Positions 1 through 8,709 of a stretch of DNA of 64,000 nucleotides are shown here, in pieces. Position numbers and translations under genes: made by a program. Source of the stretch: Nocardia inohanensis NBRC 100128 (GTDB lineage: Bacteria > Actinomycetota > Actinomycetes > Mycobacteriales > Mycobacteriaceae); assembly GCF_001612945.1 (NCBI RefSeq), contig NZ_BDBK01000018.1, positions 186,001-250,000 on the forward strand, in the 5' to 3' direction. The notes beneath the pieces were generated by a model, which saw only the letters and a list, made by a program, of their open reading frames with translations, was not told the origin of the DNA and made no database searches. Numbering within the stretch: position 1 is the stretch's first letter; each line of letters begins with the position of its first letter.

Positions 1-1
1 T

Positions 2-253
2 CCGACCGGTCCGACCATTCATCGCATCCCCGGTGAGCCGCACACCGACGAACTCGTCGCCGCGCTCACCGGGGCCGTGGTCTCGGCGCTGGTGAACGAC
101 GGCGGGGAGCTGCGCATCGACCTGGATTCCGGCCATCGCCTGGTGGTGGAGCCGGATCGCTACTTCGAAGCCTGGACCGTCACCGCGCCCGGGCGCTTCC
201 TGGTGGTCTGCATGCCCGGCGGCGAACTGGCGGTCTGGAACCAGGAGTCCTGA
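2..253 (+). CDS. DUF6188-like protein, C-terminal part (5' end outside window)
   Basis: An open frame enters from the left edge and ends at TGA 251-253, giving the last 83 residues. The segment has the pattern GGELRIDLDSGHRLVVEPD followed by a strand-rich tail ending WNQES. It resembles the small actinobacterial DUF6188 family of unknown function, in which the hydrophobic/charged alternation suggests a compact beta-sheet. The start and any upstream partner lie outside the window. The family assignment is from memory of the fold pattern and is moderately sure; no function is claimed. Confidence 0.65.
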   Translation, partial: PTGPTIHRIPGEPHTDELVAALTGAVVSALVNDGGELRIDLDSGHRLVVEPDRYFEAWTVTAPGRFLVVCMPGGELAVWNQES

Positions 254-258
254 GCTTG

Positions 259-298
259 CGCCGCGGCTGTGGGCTGTCAGGAGCCCACGGCCACGGCG
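259..298 (+). terminator. Intrinsic-type hairpin after the DUF6188-like gene
   Basis: Arms 259-275 and 282-298 pair at 15 of 17 positions around a 6-base loop, six bases after the stop codon. There is no clear T tract, as is usual in actinobacteria. The rest of the gap up to 541 shows no convincing gene. Confidence 0.55.
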
Positions 299-541
299 TC
301 GGCCCGTGTGGGATACCGCTCAGCACGTACGACGGAACCGACCGTCGCCATTGACGTGGCCCGCGTTCATGCCGTCCCCTCGCGGGCATCTCCGTGGTGG
401 CCGTGCGATCAGCACGACCGCTCAGAGCATCCCGATCCGGAGGGGTGCACGTCAAGGCACAAGCGTGTCCCAAATTGTCCCACCTGAGCGGTTCGCGAAT
501 GTCCGGTCCGGTTTGCTATACGTCATGCGCATACCGGATGC

Positions 542-1036
542 TCAGGCGGACCTGCGCAATACCGCGATCGGGAAGCGGCGCGGGCTCAGCTCCCGGTAGG
601 TCGCGAAATCCGGGTACCCGGCGACCAGTACTTTCCAGAGCCGCTCGTACTCGGTGTCATCGCTGATCACCTGCGCGTCCACGGCCCAGCGCTCCCGGCC
701 CACCTGCACTTCGGGCCGCTCGGTCGCGAGCAGGTTCCGCCACCAGTTCGGCAACTCGGGGTGCCCGCCGTTGGACCCGCACACCAGCAGATCCTCGCCA
801 TCGCGCACCAGCATCAGCATCACCGGGCGCGGTTCGCCGGATTTGCGGCCGGTCACCAGCAGCCGGAACACCGGTTTGCCCGCGAGGGTGGTGAATCGCG
901 TCCCGCCGAAGCGGTCGTAGAGGCGCGCGTGCAGCCGGGCGTAGAACCGCGCGACCGCGCCCAGATACGTGGAGGAGTAGTGGTTGAACCGCCCGCTCAG
1001 TGTGAGCTCTCCGGTTCCGGAAGTCTTGCCAGCCAC
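542..1036 (-). CDS. Nitroreductase-family deazaflavin-dependent oxidoreductase
   Basis: The 164-residue product matches the F420-binding split beta-barrel family (PF04075, the family of mycobacterial Ddn). It has an N-terminal helix (YARLHARLYDRFGG), then a beta core TTLAGKPVFRLLVTGRKSGEPRPVMLMLV, a conserved GGHPELPNWWRNLLA segment, and a C-terminal ERLWKVLVAGYPDFATYRE helix. Such proteins use reduced F420 to reduce quinones or nitro compounds near the membrane. The start is GTG with a GAGG motif upstream. It lies 85 bp downstream of the LCP gene on the same strand and could be co-transcribed. The physiological substrate cannot be read from sequence. Confidence 0.85.
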   Translation of the reverse strand: MAGKTSGTGELTLSGRFNHYSSTYLGAVARFYARLHARLYDRFGGTRFTTLAGKPVFRLLVTGRKSGEPRPVMLMLVRDGEDLLVCGSNGGHPELPNWWRNLLATERPEVQVGRERWAVDAQVISDDTEYERLWKVLVAGYPDFATYRELSPRRFPIAVLRRSA

Positions 1037-1121
1037 CTGTTTTCCTCACGCCGAGCCGGTCGAATCGCAACTCACAATACACAGTGTCCAGTGAGTAGTC
1101 GGGGGTGTCCGGAAAGGATGC

Positions 1122-2792
1122 TCAGTTCACGCAGGGGATGTCGCCGCCGAGGTCGGTGACGACCGGCTTACCGGAGTCGGGGACATCGGAGGAGGTCGAG
1201 GTGGCGGGAGTCTTGGCGGCGGTGGTGGTGGTCGGGGTGGCGGCGGTACTGGCCGCGACATTCGGATCGAGGGCGTCGGGGAGCACGAAATCGGTTCCGA
1301 GGACCAGCTTTACGCGGCCCAGCTCGACATCGGCCGACGCGGCGATGGGGACGCCGCCGAGCATGTCGGAGAGCTGTTTGGCATCGGTCTCCGCGCCGGT
1401 GCCGTAGTAGACGGCGGTGGCGGTGCCGTCGGCGTAGGTGCCGTTGCTGACCTGGCCGGTGGCGAAACCCTTGGCGCCGAAGGTCTTCGAGATCTGCGCC
1501 GCCATGCCGGGGGTGCCGGTGGCGTTCACGACGTCCAGGGTCGAGGTCGGGACGGTGGTGGGGGTGGTCGGCGTCGCGGTGGGTTTGATGCCGAACGCCG
1601 CCTGCACTTCCTTCTTGATGGCGGCCGGATCGATGATGTTCACGTCCTGGCCGTTGATGTTGTCGTAGCGCAGCACCGGCAGCGTACGGAATTCGATGCT
1701 GGGGGAGTCGGCGCGGCCCAGGCTGGTGACGAACGATTTCAGATCCCAGTCGTCGGAGACCACCACATCGCGGTGCGCGGCGTCCATCAACTCCTTGATC
1801 CGGGTGATATTGGTGACGGTCCCGGAGTCCTTGAGCGACTTGGCGATCGAGGTCAGGAACGCCTGCTGGCGATGGGTGCGGTCGAGGTCACCGTTGGGCA
1901 GGCCGTGCCGCTGGCGCACGAAGGCGAGCGCATTGGAGGCGTCGAGGTGCTGGCGGCCGGCGGGGAAGACCGCGCCGGAGAAGTAGCTGTCGTCGACGGC
2001 GCTGTTGAGGCAGACGTCCACGCCGCCGAGGACTTTGGCCAGATCGTAGAAGCCGACCAGGGATACCTCGGCGAATTGGTTGATGGGCACCCCGGTGAGG
2101 GTCTTGACCGCCGACCGCACCGAATCGCGCCCCGCCTCGCGGCCCTGGCGCTCCAGCTCGACCTTGTCGGTGACGCCCTTGGCCTTGAGCTTCTCCTCGG
2201 TGTAGTACTTCTTCAGCCCGTAGGTCTCTTTGATCTTGGCGTGGTCGTAGCCGGGGATGCCGGTCACCGCCACGTAGTCGTCGCGCGGGATGGAGAAGGC
2301 CACGATCTTCTTCATGTCCTTCGGAATGTGCATGAGGATCAGCGAATTGGCGTTGTAGCCGCCTTCGGAGCCGTCGCCCGCGTGCAGCTGATCGAGGATG
2401 TCCTTGGGCAGATCGTTGCCGTTCAGATCCTTACGCGTGTCCAGGCCGATGATCAGCAGGTTGATATCGCCGGCCAGCGAACGGTCCTCGTCCGGAATGA
2501 CATTGGTGCGCACGAACCCCGATTCCGCCGAGGTTTCGCCCCACCACACCACCCCGGTGATTCCGAGCACACAGACGGCGATGACCGCCATGACGCCGCG
2601 CCCGGTATTGCGCAGCCAGAGGTTGCCGGGCTTGCCGGAACCGGGGGTGCCGGCCTTGCGGTGACCGGCGCGCCGGCGGCCGTTTGCCGGACGTTCGCGC
2701 CGTGAGCGGCCGGATGTGGGCGCTGCCGAACGCCGGCTCTTGCCGCCGGTGTCGCGGATGGCCGGGATCGGTTCGGTTTTGTCGTCGTACAT
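1122..2792 (-). CDS. LCP (LytR-CpsA-Psr) family cell-wall ligase with LytR_C domain
   Basis: The 556-residue product has a basic, disordered N-terminus, one membrane anchor (around residues 65-85, MAVIAVCVLGITGVVWW), an extracellular LCP catalytic domain (NLLIIGLDTRK, IPRDDYVAV, FAEVSLVGFYDLAKVLGGVDVCL, FVRQRHGLPNGDLDRTHRQQ), a Thr/Pro linker and a C-terminal LytR_C domain (TLDVVNATGTPGMA). LCP proteins attach polyprenyl-linked glycans such as arabinogalactan to peptidoglycan. The frame stays open upstream to 2909, but that would overlap argC and its operator, so the ATG at 2792 is preferred. It is divergent from argC. Confidence 0.93.
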   Translation of the reverse strand: MYDDKTEPIPAIRDTGGKSRRSAAPTSGRSRRERPANGRRRAGHRKAGTPGSGKPGNLWLRNTGRGVMAVIAVCVLGITGVVWWGETSAESGFVRTNVIPDEDRSLAGDINLLIIGLDTRKDLNGNDLPKDILDQLHAGDGSEGGYNANSLILMHIPKDMKKIVAFSIPRDDYVAVTGIPGYDHAKIKETYGLKKYYTEEKLKAKGVTDKVELERQGREAGRDSVRSAVKTLTGVPINQFAEVSLVGFYDLAKVLGGVDVCLNSAVDDSYFSGAVFPAGRQHLDASNALAFVRQRHGLPNGDLDRTHRQQAFLTSIAKSLKDSGTVTNITRIKELMDAAHRDVVVSDDWDLKSFVTSLGRADSPSIEFRTLPVLRYDNINGQDVNIIDPAAIKKEVQAAFGIKPTATPTTPTTVPTSTLDVVNATGTPGMAAQISKTFGAKGFATGQVSNGTYADGTATAVYYGTGAETDAKQLSDMLGGVPIAASADVELGRVKLVLGTDFVLPDALDPNVAASTAATPTTTTAAKTPATSTSSDVPDSGKPVVTDLGGDIPCVN

Positions 2793-2847
2793 GGCCCTGT
2801 CGAGTCTGCCGGAGCGAACGGGAACCTGCCGGATTCGTACCCACCTG

Positions 2848-2880
2848 TGAATGAGCTTGCACAGTCGTGCATAATCATCA
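2848..2880 (+). promoter_or_regulatory. ARG box (ArgR operator) before argC
   Basis: The segment contains CTTGCA and GTGCATAATCAT in the spacing found again before argG at 13804-13834; the two sites share nearly every position over about 31 bp. AT-rich TGCATAAT half-sites are the known ArgR target in actinobacteria. It ends one base before the chosen argC start, so binding would block initiation and the mRNA is probably nearly leaderless. Confidence 0.8.
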
Positions 2881-2881
2881 C

Positions 2882-3949
2882 ATGGCGGATACCTCGGTTG
2901 GGCCCACATTGCGGGTCGCGGTGGCTGGTGCGAGCGGGTACGCGGGCGGTGAAGTCCTGCGCCTGTTGCTCGGACACCCAGATTACCGAAGCGGGCGTAT
3001 CCAGATCGGCGCGTTGACGGCGGGATCCAATGCCGGCGCCGCCCTCGGTGAATTGCAGCCGCATCTGCTGCCGCTGGCCGACCGCATCCTGGAGCCGACC
3101 ACCCCGGAGATCCTCGCGGGCCACGATGTGGTGTTCCTGGGCCTGCCGCACGGGCAGTCCGGCGCGATCGCCAAGGCGTTGCCGGAGTCCACCGTCATCA
3201 TCGATTGCGGGGCCGATTTCCGGCTCGCCGATGCCGCGGCGTGGGAGAAGTACTACAAATCCGAGCATGCGGGCAGCTGGCCCTACGGTTTGCCGGAACT
3301 GCCCGGCGGGCGCGACAAACTGCGCGGCGCGACCCGGATCGCGGTCCCCGGCTGCTATCCGACGGTGTCGAGCCTGGCGCTGGCCCCGGCCGTCGCGGCG
3401 GGCATCATCGAACCGAATGTGAACGTGGTCGCGGTCAGCGGCACCTCCGGCGCGGGCCGCAAACTCGATGTCGGCCTGCTCGGTTCCGAGGTGATGGGCT
3501 CGCTGCGCGCCTACAGCATCGCGGGCGCGCACCGGCACACCCCGGAGATCGCCCAGAACCTCAAGGCCGCCAGTGGCGATGCGGCCGTGGATGTCTCGGT
3601 GTCCTTCACCCCCGTGCTGGCCCCGCTGCCGCGCGGCATCCTGGCCACCTGCACCGCCCCCACCACCGTGGATGCCGCCACCGCGCGCGCCGTCTACGAG
3701 AAGGCCTACGCCGACGAGCCTTTCGTGCACCTGCTGCCCGAAGGCGTACTGCCGCAGACCGGTTCGGTACTCGGTTCCAATGCGGTCACCCTTCAGGTGA
3801 CGGTGGACACCGATGCCGGCCTGCTGGTGGTCATCGGCGCGATCGACAACTTGACCAAGGGCACCGCGGGCGCCGCGGTGCAATCGATGAACCTGGCCCT
3901 CGGCATCGAGGAGACCGCAGGACTTTCCACCGTAGGAGTGGCACCGTGA
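2882..3949 (+). CDS. argC: N-acetyl-gamma-glutamyl-phosphate reductase
   Basis: This cytosolic enzyme performs the third step of arginine synthesis, NADPH-dependent reduction of N-acetylglutamyl phosphate to the semialdehyde. The 355-residue product has an N-terminal Rossmann motif (AVAGASGYAGGE), the catalytic cysteine in VPGCYPT (Cys158), the conserved SGTSGAGRK segment and the AGAHRHTPEI motif. The ATG at 2882 follows the ARG box directly; an in-frame GTG at 2867 lies inside the operator and is rejected. It is first in argCJBDFR, and its stop overlaps the argJ start (GTGA). Confidence 0.97.
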   Translation: MADTSVGPTLRVAVAGASGYAGGEVLRLLLGHPDYRSGRIQIGALTAGSNAGAALGELQPHLLPLADRILEPTTPEILAGHDVVFLGLPHGQSGAIAKALPESTVIIDCGADFRLADAAAWEKYYKSEHAGSWPYGLPELPGGRDKLRGATRIAVPGCYPTVSSLALAPAVAAGIIEPNVNVVAVSGTSGAGRKLDVGLLGSEVMGSLRAYSIAGAHRHTPEIAQNLKAASGDAAVDVSVSFTPVLAPLPRGILATCTAPTTVDAATARAVYEKAYADEPFVHLLPEGVLPQTGSVLGSNAVTLQVTVDTDAGLLVVIGAIDNLTKGTAGAAVQSMNLALGIEETAGLSTVGVAP

Positions 3950-5157
3950 CGACAAGCAACGACGGGAAACTGGTCCGGACCCAGGGCGTGACCGCGCCGC
4001 TGGGTTTCCGCGCCGCCGGTATCGCGGCGGGCATCAAGGTGAGCGGGAAGCCGGACCTGGCACTGGTTTTCAACGAGGGGCCGGACTATTCGGCGGCGGG
4101 CGTCTTCACTCGTAACAAGGTGAAGGCCGCGCCGGTACTGTGGTCGCAGCAGGTGCTGAAGACCGGGAAGCTGCGCGCCGTCATCCTGAATTCCGGTGGG
4201 GCCAATGCCTGTACGGGTCCGGGTGGTTTCCAGGACACCCACGCCACCGCCGAGGAACTCGCGAAAGCCTTGAGCAACTGGGGCACCGAGACCGGCGCGG
4301 GCGAGATCGCGGTCTGCTCCACGGGTTTGATCGGTGACCGGCTGCCGATGGACAAGCTGATCCCGGCCGTCACCGAGATCGTGCACGAGATGGGCGGCGG
4401 GCTCTCGGGCGGCGCGGAGGCGGCGCGGGCCATCATGACCACCGATACGGTGCCGAAAGAGGCCGCCTACCACCACCGGGACAAGTGGAATGTGGGCGGC
4501 ATGGCCAAGGGGGCGGGCATGCTCGCGCCGTCGCTGGCCACCATGCTCGTCGTGCTGACCACCGATGTGGTCGCGACGCCGGAGCAGCTGGATACCGCGC
4601 TGCGCAACGCGACCCGCTACACCTTCGATCGTCTGGACGTGGACGGTTCCTGCTCCACCAATGACACCGTGCTGCTGCTGGCCAATGGCGCGTCCGGCGT
4701 CGCGCCGTCGCAGGAGGAACTGAACGCGGCCGTGCTCGCGGTCTGCGACGATCTGGCCGAACAGCTCATGGGCGATGCCGAGGGCGTCACCAAGCGAGTG
4801 CACATCACCGTGCAGGGCGCGGTCAGCGAGGACGAGGCGCTCATCGGCGCGCGCGCCCTGGCCCGCGACAGCCTGGTGAAGACGGCGTTCTTCGGCTCCG
4901 ATCCCAACTGGGGCCGGGTGCTGGCGTCCATCGGCATCGCGCCCATCGAACTGGATCCGAACCGGATCTCGGTGTCGTTCAACGGTTTCCCGGTCTGCGT
5001 CGACGGTGCGGGTGCGCCGGGTGCGCGCGAGGTGGACCTGTCCGGCGCCGATATCGCGGTGCTGGTCGACCTCGGCCTGGGTGACGGCACCGCCACCGTC
5101 CGCACCACCGACCTCTCGCACGGGTACGTCGAAGAGAATTCGGCCTACAGCTCATGA
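3946..5157 (+). CDS. argJ: Bifunctional ornithine acetyltransferase / N-acetylglutamate synthase
   Basis: The 403-residue protein transfers the acetyl group from N-acetylornithine to glutamate and can also use acetyl-CoA. It is a self-cleaving Ntn-type enzyme: the KGAGMLAPSLATML motif places the scissile Ala-Thr bond before Thr199, which becomes the nucleophile of the beta chain. Other hallmarks are NSGGANACTG, STGLIGDRLPMD and the C-terminal DPNWGRVLASIG. The GTG start overlaps the argC stop, indicating translational coupling, and the stop overlaps the argB start. Its presence means a cyclic acetyl pathway. Confidence 0.97.
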   Translation: MTTSNDGKLVRTQGVTAPLGFRAAGIAAGIKVSGKPDLALVFNEGPDYSAAGVFTRNKVKAAPVLWSQQVLKTGKLRAVILNSGGANACTGPGGFQDTHATAEELAKALSNWGTETGAGEIAVCSTGLIGDRLPMDKLIPAVTEIVHEMGGGLSGGAEAARAIMTTDTVPKEAAYHHRDKWNVGGMAKGAGMLAPSLATMLVVLTTDVVATPEQLDTALRNATRYTFDRLDVDGSCSTNDTVLLLANGASGVAPSQEELNAAVLAVCDDLAEQLMGDAEGVTKRVHITVQGAVSEDEALIGARALARDSLVKTAFFGSDPNWGRVLASIGIAPIELDPNRISVSFNGFPVCVDGAGAPGAREVDLSGADIAVLVDLGLGDGTATVRTTDLSHGYVEENSAYSS

Positions 5158-6053
5158 GCACGGTGCGCGAACAGCTTTCGGCCCTGGACAAGGCGCACGT
5201 GCTGGCCGGCGCGCTGCCCTGGTTGCAGAAGTTCCGCGACAAGATCGTGGTCGTGAAGTACGGCGGCAACGCCATGATCGACGACGAACTCAAGTCGGCC
5301 TTCGCCGCCGATATGGCGTTCCTGCGCACCGTCGGCGTGCACCCGGTGGTGGTGCACGGCGGCGGCCCGCAGATCAGCGCCATGCTGAAGAAGCTCGGCC
5401 TGCAAGGCGAATTCCGCGGCGGCTTCCGGGTCACCACCCCCGAGGTGATGGATGTCGTGCGCATGGTGCTCTTCGGTCAGGTCGGCCGCGAACTGGTCGG
5501 GCTCATCAACGCGCACGGCCCGTACGCGGTCGGCATCTCCGGTGAGGACGCGCACCTGTTCACCGCCACCCGCCGCACCGTGCAGGTCGACGGCGAGGCC
5601 ACCGATATCGGCCTGGTCGGCGATGTCACCTCGGTGAATCCCGATGCCGTGCACGACCTCATCGCCGCCGGGCGCATCCCGGTGGTCTCCACCATCGCGC
5701 CGGACGTGAACGGCGTGGTGCACAACATCAATGCCGATACCGCGGCGGCGGCGCTGGCCGAGGCCATCGGGGCCGAGAAGCTCGTCGTGCTCACCGATGT
5801 CGAAGGGCTGTACACCGATTGGCCGGATCGGTCCTCGCTGACCTCGCGCATCGACACCGCCGCGCTCGCCGAGTTGCTGCCGCGCCTGGATGCGGGCATG
5901 GTGCCCAAGATGGAAGCCTGCCTGCGCGCCGTCGAGGGCGGGGTCCCGACCGCGCACGTGATCGACGGCCGGGTGCCGCATTCGGTCCTGCTGGAACTGT
6001 TCACCGGGGAGGGCATCGGCACGATGGTCACCCCAGCTCAGGAGATGCCATGA
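5154..6053 (+). CDS. argB: Acetylglutamate kinase
   Basis: The 299-residue amino-acid kinase fold protein phosphorylates N-acetylglutamate, the second and usually feedback-controlled step. It shows VVKYGGNAM near residue 35, VVHGGGPQIS, the GLVGDVTSVNP segment and the C-terminal GMVPKMEACLRAVEGGV motif. The N-terminal helix before the kinase core (about 25 residues) is of the type that forms the arginine-sensitive hexamer, so feedback inhibition is inferred. The ATG overlaps the argJ stop (ATGA). Confidence 0.97.
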   Translation: MSTVREQLSALDKAHVLAGALPWLQKFRDKIVVVKYGGNAMIDDELKSAFAADMAFLRTVGVHPVVVHGGGPQISAMLKKLGLQGEFRGGFRVTTPEVMDVVRMVLFGQVGRELVGLINAHGPYAVGISGEDAHLFTATRRTVQVDGEATDIGLVGDVTSVNPDAVHDLIAAGRIPVVSTIAPDVNGVVHNINADTAAAALAEAIGAEKLVVLTDVEGLYTDWPDRSSLTSRIDTAALAELLPRLDAGMVPKMEACLRAVEGGVPTAHVIDGRVPHSVLLELFTGEGIGTMVTPAQEMP

Positions 6054-7249
6054 CGACAGCCGACATCCAGCAGCGGTGGCAGACCGCGCTGATGAACAAC
6101 TACGGCACCCCGAAGATCGCGCTGGTGCGCGGGCAGGGTGCCGTGGTCTACGACGCCGACGGCAAGCGCTACCTGGACTTCCTGGGCGGTATCGCGGTCA
6201 ACAGCCTCGGGCACGCGCATCCGGCGATCCTGGAGGCGGTCACCGGGCAGCTGGGAACGCTCGGGCATGTCTCGAATCTGTATGCGAGCGAACCGGTTGT
6301 CGAGCTCGCCGAGCGGCTGCTCGCGCACTTCGGTGACGGGCACGGTAAGGCGTTCTTCTGCAATTCCGGCACCGAGGCCAACGAGGCCGCGTTCAAGATG
6401 GCGCGGCTCACCGGCAAAACCAAGATCGTCGCGTGTGAGGAGGCGTTCCACGGGCGGACCATGGGGGCGCTGGCGCTGACCGGTCAGCCCTCGAAGCGGG
6501 AACCGTTCGCGCCCATGCCCGCCGGGGTCGTGCACGTGCCATACGGCGATGCCGCCGCGCTGGCCGCCGCCGTGGACGACGACACCGCGGCGGTGTTCCT
6601 CGAACCCATCATGGGGGAGAGCGGGGTGGTGGTGCCGCCCGCCGATTACCTGGCGCAGGCGCGGGCCATCACCAAAGAGTATGGGGCGCTGCTGATCCTG
6701 GACGAGGTGCAGACCGGTATCGGCCGCACCGGGGCGTTCTACGCGCACCAGGCGGCGGGCATCGTGCCCGATGTCATCACCCTGGCAAAGGGTTTGGGCG
6801 GCGGGCTGCCGATCGGCGCGGTGCTCGCGCAGGGCGACGCGGCCGAACTGTTGCAGCCCGGTATGCACGGCACCACCTTCGGCGGCAATCCGGTCTGTGC
6901 CGCAGCGGCTTTGGCGGTGCTGCGCACCATCGACGAAGAGGGGCTGCTCGCGCACGTCGAGTCCGTGGGCAAGATCCTGGTGGACGGCATCGAGGAGATG
7001 AACCACCCGCTGGTCGACCATGTGCGCGGCGCGGGCCTGCTCATCGGCATCCAGCTCACCGAGGATGTCTCGGCGCAGGTCAACGAGGCGGCTGTGGCAG
7101 CCGGTTATCTGCTGAATCCCGCCAAGCCCAATGTGATTCGACTGGCCCCGCCGCTCGTGCTCACCGAAACCCAGGCCGACAACTTCCTGTCCGACCTGCC
7201 CGGCATTCTCGACGCCGCGCAGGCGAAGGCGAAGGAGACCACCAAGTGA
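6050..7249 (+). CDS. argD: Acetylornithine aminotransferase
   Basis: The 399-residue class III PLP aminotransferase converts N-acetylglutamate semialdehyde to N-acetylornithine. It shows FFCNSGTEANEAA (cofactor phosphate site), AFHGRTMGAL, ILDEVQTGIGRTG and the Schiff-base lysine in TLAKGLGGG (Lys247). The start overlaps the argB stop (ATGA) and the stop overlaps the argF GTG. In many actinobacteria the same enzyme also serves lysine synthesis as DapC; that is family knowledge, not seen here. Confidence 0.96.
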   Translation: MTTADIQQRWQTALMNNYGTPKIALVRGQGAVVYDADGKRYLDFLGGIAVNSLGHAHPAILEAVTGQLGTLGHVSNLYASEPVVELAERLLAHFGDGHGKAFFCNSGTEANEAAFKMARLTGKTKIVACEEAFHGRTMGALALTGQPSKREPFAPMPAGVVHVPYGDAAALAAAVDDDTAAVFLEPIMGESGVVVPPADYLAQARAITKEYGALLILDEVQTGIGRTGAFYAHQAAGIVPDVITLAKGLGGGLPIGAVLAQGDAAELLQPGMHGTTFGGNPVCAAAALAVLRTIDEEGLLAHVESVGKILVDGIEEMNHPLVDHVRGAGLLIGIQLTEDVSAQVNEAAVAAGYLLNPAKPNVIRLAPPLVLTETQADNFLSDLPGILDAAQAKAKETTK

Positions 7250-8187
7250 CCATCCGGCATTTCCTGCGTGACGACGACGTCACCCCGGCCGAGCAGGCCG
7301 AAATCCTCGCCATCGCAGCGGAATTGAAGGCCGACCCGCAGAGCCGCAAGCCCTTGGCCGGTCCGCGCGGCGTCGCCGTCATGTTCGAGAAGAACTCGAC
7401 GCGTACCCGGTTCTCCTTCGAAATGGGTATCGCCCAGCTCGGCGGGCATGCCGTGGTGGTCGACGGCCGCGACACCCAGCTGGGCCGCGAGGAGACCCTC
7501 GCCGACACCGGCCGGGTGCTCTCCCGCTACGTCGAGGCCATCGTGTGGCGCACCTTCGAACAGACGCGCCTCGATGAAATGGCGGGCGCGGCAACGGTTC
7601 CCGTGGTGAACGCGCTCTCCAACGAGTTCCACCCCTGCCAGGTCCTGGCCGACTTGCAGACCCTGAAGGAACGCAAGGGCGACCTCACCGGCCGCAAGCT
7701 CGCCTACCTCGGCGACGGCGCGAACAATATGGCGCACTCGCTCATGCTCGGCGGCGTCACCGCGGGCCTGAACGTAACCGTCGCCGCCCCCGAGGGTTTC
7801 GAGCCGTTCCCGTGGATCGTGGACCTCGCCCAGAAGCGGGCCGCCGAAACCGGCGCGACCATCACCTTCACCGCGGACCCGCAGGAAGCGGCCGACGGCG
7901 CGGACGCCCTGGTCACCGACACCTGGATGTCCATGGGCCAGGAGAACGACGGCCGCGACCGCGTCGCCCCCTTCCGCCCCTTCCAGGTGAACGCGGACCT
8001 GCTGTCCCGCGCCGCCTCCGATGTGACCGTGCTGCACTGCCTTCCGGCGCATCGCGGTGAGGAGATCACCGACGAGGTCATCGACGGCCCGCACAGCGCG
8101 GTCTGGGACGAGGCCGAGAACCGCCTGCACGCCCAGAAGGCGCTGCTGGTGTGGCTGCTCGAAAAATACGACGGCAGCCGCGCGTGA
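7246..8187 (+). CDS. argF: Ornithine carbamoyltransferase
   Basis: The 313-residue enzyme condenses ornithine with carbamoyl phosphate to give citrulline. It shows the carbamoyl-phosphate motif STRTR within KNSTRTRFSFE, the FHPCQ motif, the ornithine-binding loop around DTWMSMGQE and the catalytic HCLPAHRGEE. The length is normal for the anabolic trimeric form. The GTG start overlaps the argD stop, and its stop overlaps the argR start. Confidence 0.97.
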   Translation: MTIRHFLRDDDVTPAEQAEILAIAAELKADPQSRKPLAGPRGVAVMFEKNSTRTRFSFEMGIAQLGGHAVVVDGRDTQLGREETLADTGRVLSRYVEAIVWRTFEQTRLDEMAGAATVPVVNALSNEFHPCQVLADLQTLKERKGDLTGRKLAYLGDGANNMAHSLMLGGVTAGLNVTVAAPEGFEPFPWIVDLAQKRAAETGATITFTADPQEAADGADALVTDTWMSMGQENDGRDRVAPFRPFQVNADLLSRAASDVTVLHCLPAHRGEEITDEVIDGPHSAVWDEAENRLHAQKALLVWLLEKYDGSRA

Positions 8188-8705
8188 GCACCAGCGAACG
8201 ACGCTCGGCGACCGGCAGATCGGGTGCGGCCATCGCCCGCACCCGCGCCGGCCGCCAGGCCCGCATCGTCGCCATCCTCTCCCAGCACGAGGTCCGCAGC
8301 CAGACCGAACTGGCCGCGCTGCTCTCCGGCGAGGGCATCGAAACCACTCAGGCCACCCTCTCCCGTGACCTGGACGAGCTGGGTGCCGTGAAGCTGCGCG
8401 CCGCCGACGGTGGCGCGGGCGTCTACGTGGTCCCCGAGGACGGCAGCCCCGTCCGCGGCGTCACCGGCGGCACCGAACGCCTCTCCAAACTCCTGGGCGA
8501 CCTGCTGGTCTCGACCGATGCCAGCGGCAATATCGCGGTGCTGCGGACGCCCCCGGGCGCGGCGCACTTCCTCGCGAGCGCGCTCGACCGCGCGGCGCTA
8601 CCCGAGATCGTCGGCACCATCGCCGGTGACGACACCATCGCCGTCATCGCCCGCGAACCCATGACCGGTGCGGAATTGGCCGCCAAGATCGAGCAATTGG
8701 CCTGA
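8184..8705 (+). CDS. argR: Arginine repressor
   Basis: The 173-residue product has an N-terminal winged helix (RQARIVAILSQHEVRSQTELAALL, with TTQATLSRDLDELGAVK as the recognition region) and a C-terminal arginine-binding hexamerisation domain (LASALDRAALPEIVGTIAGDDTIAVI). It represses arg genes when arginine is abundant by binding ARG boxes; the two boxes in this window are its obvious targets. GTG 8184 overlaps the argF stop, so the longer frame is not used. A polar N-terminal extension precedes the helix. Confidence 0.96.
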   Translation: MSTSERRSATGRSGAAIARTRAGRQARIVAILSQHEVRSQTELAALLSGEGIETTQATLSRDLDELGAVKLRAADGGAGVYVVPEDGSPVRGVTGGTERLSKLLGDLLVSTDASGNIAVLRTPPGAAHFLASALDRAALPEIVGTIAGDDTIAVIAREPMTGAELAAKIEQLA

Positions 8706-8709
8706 GCGG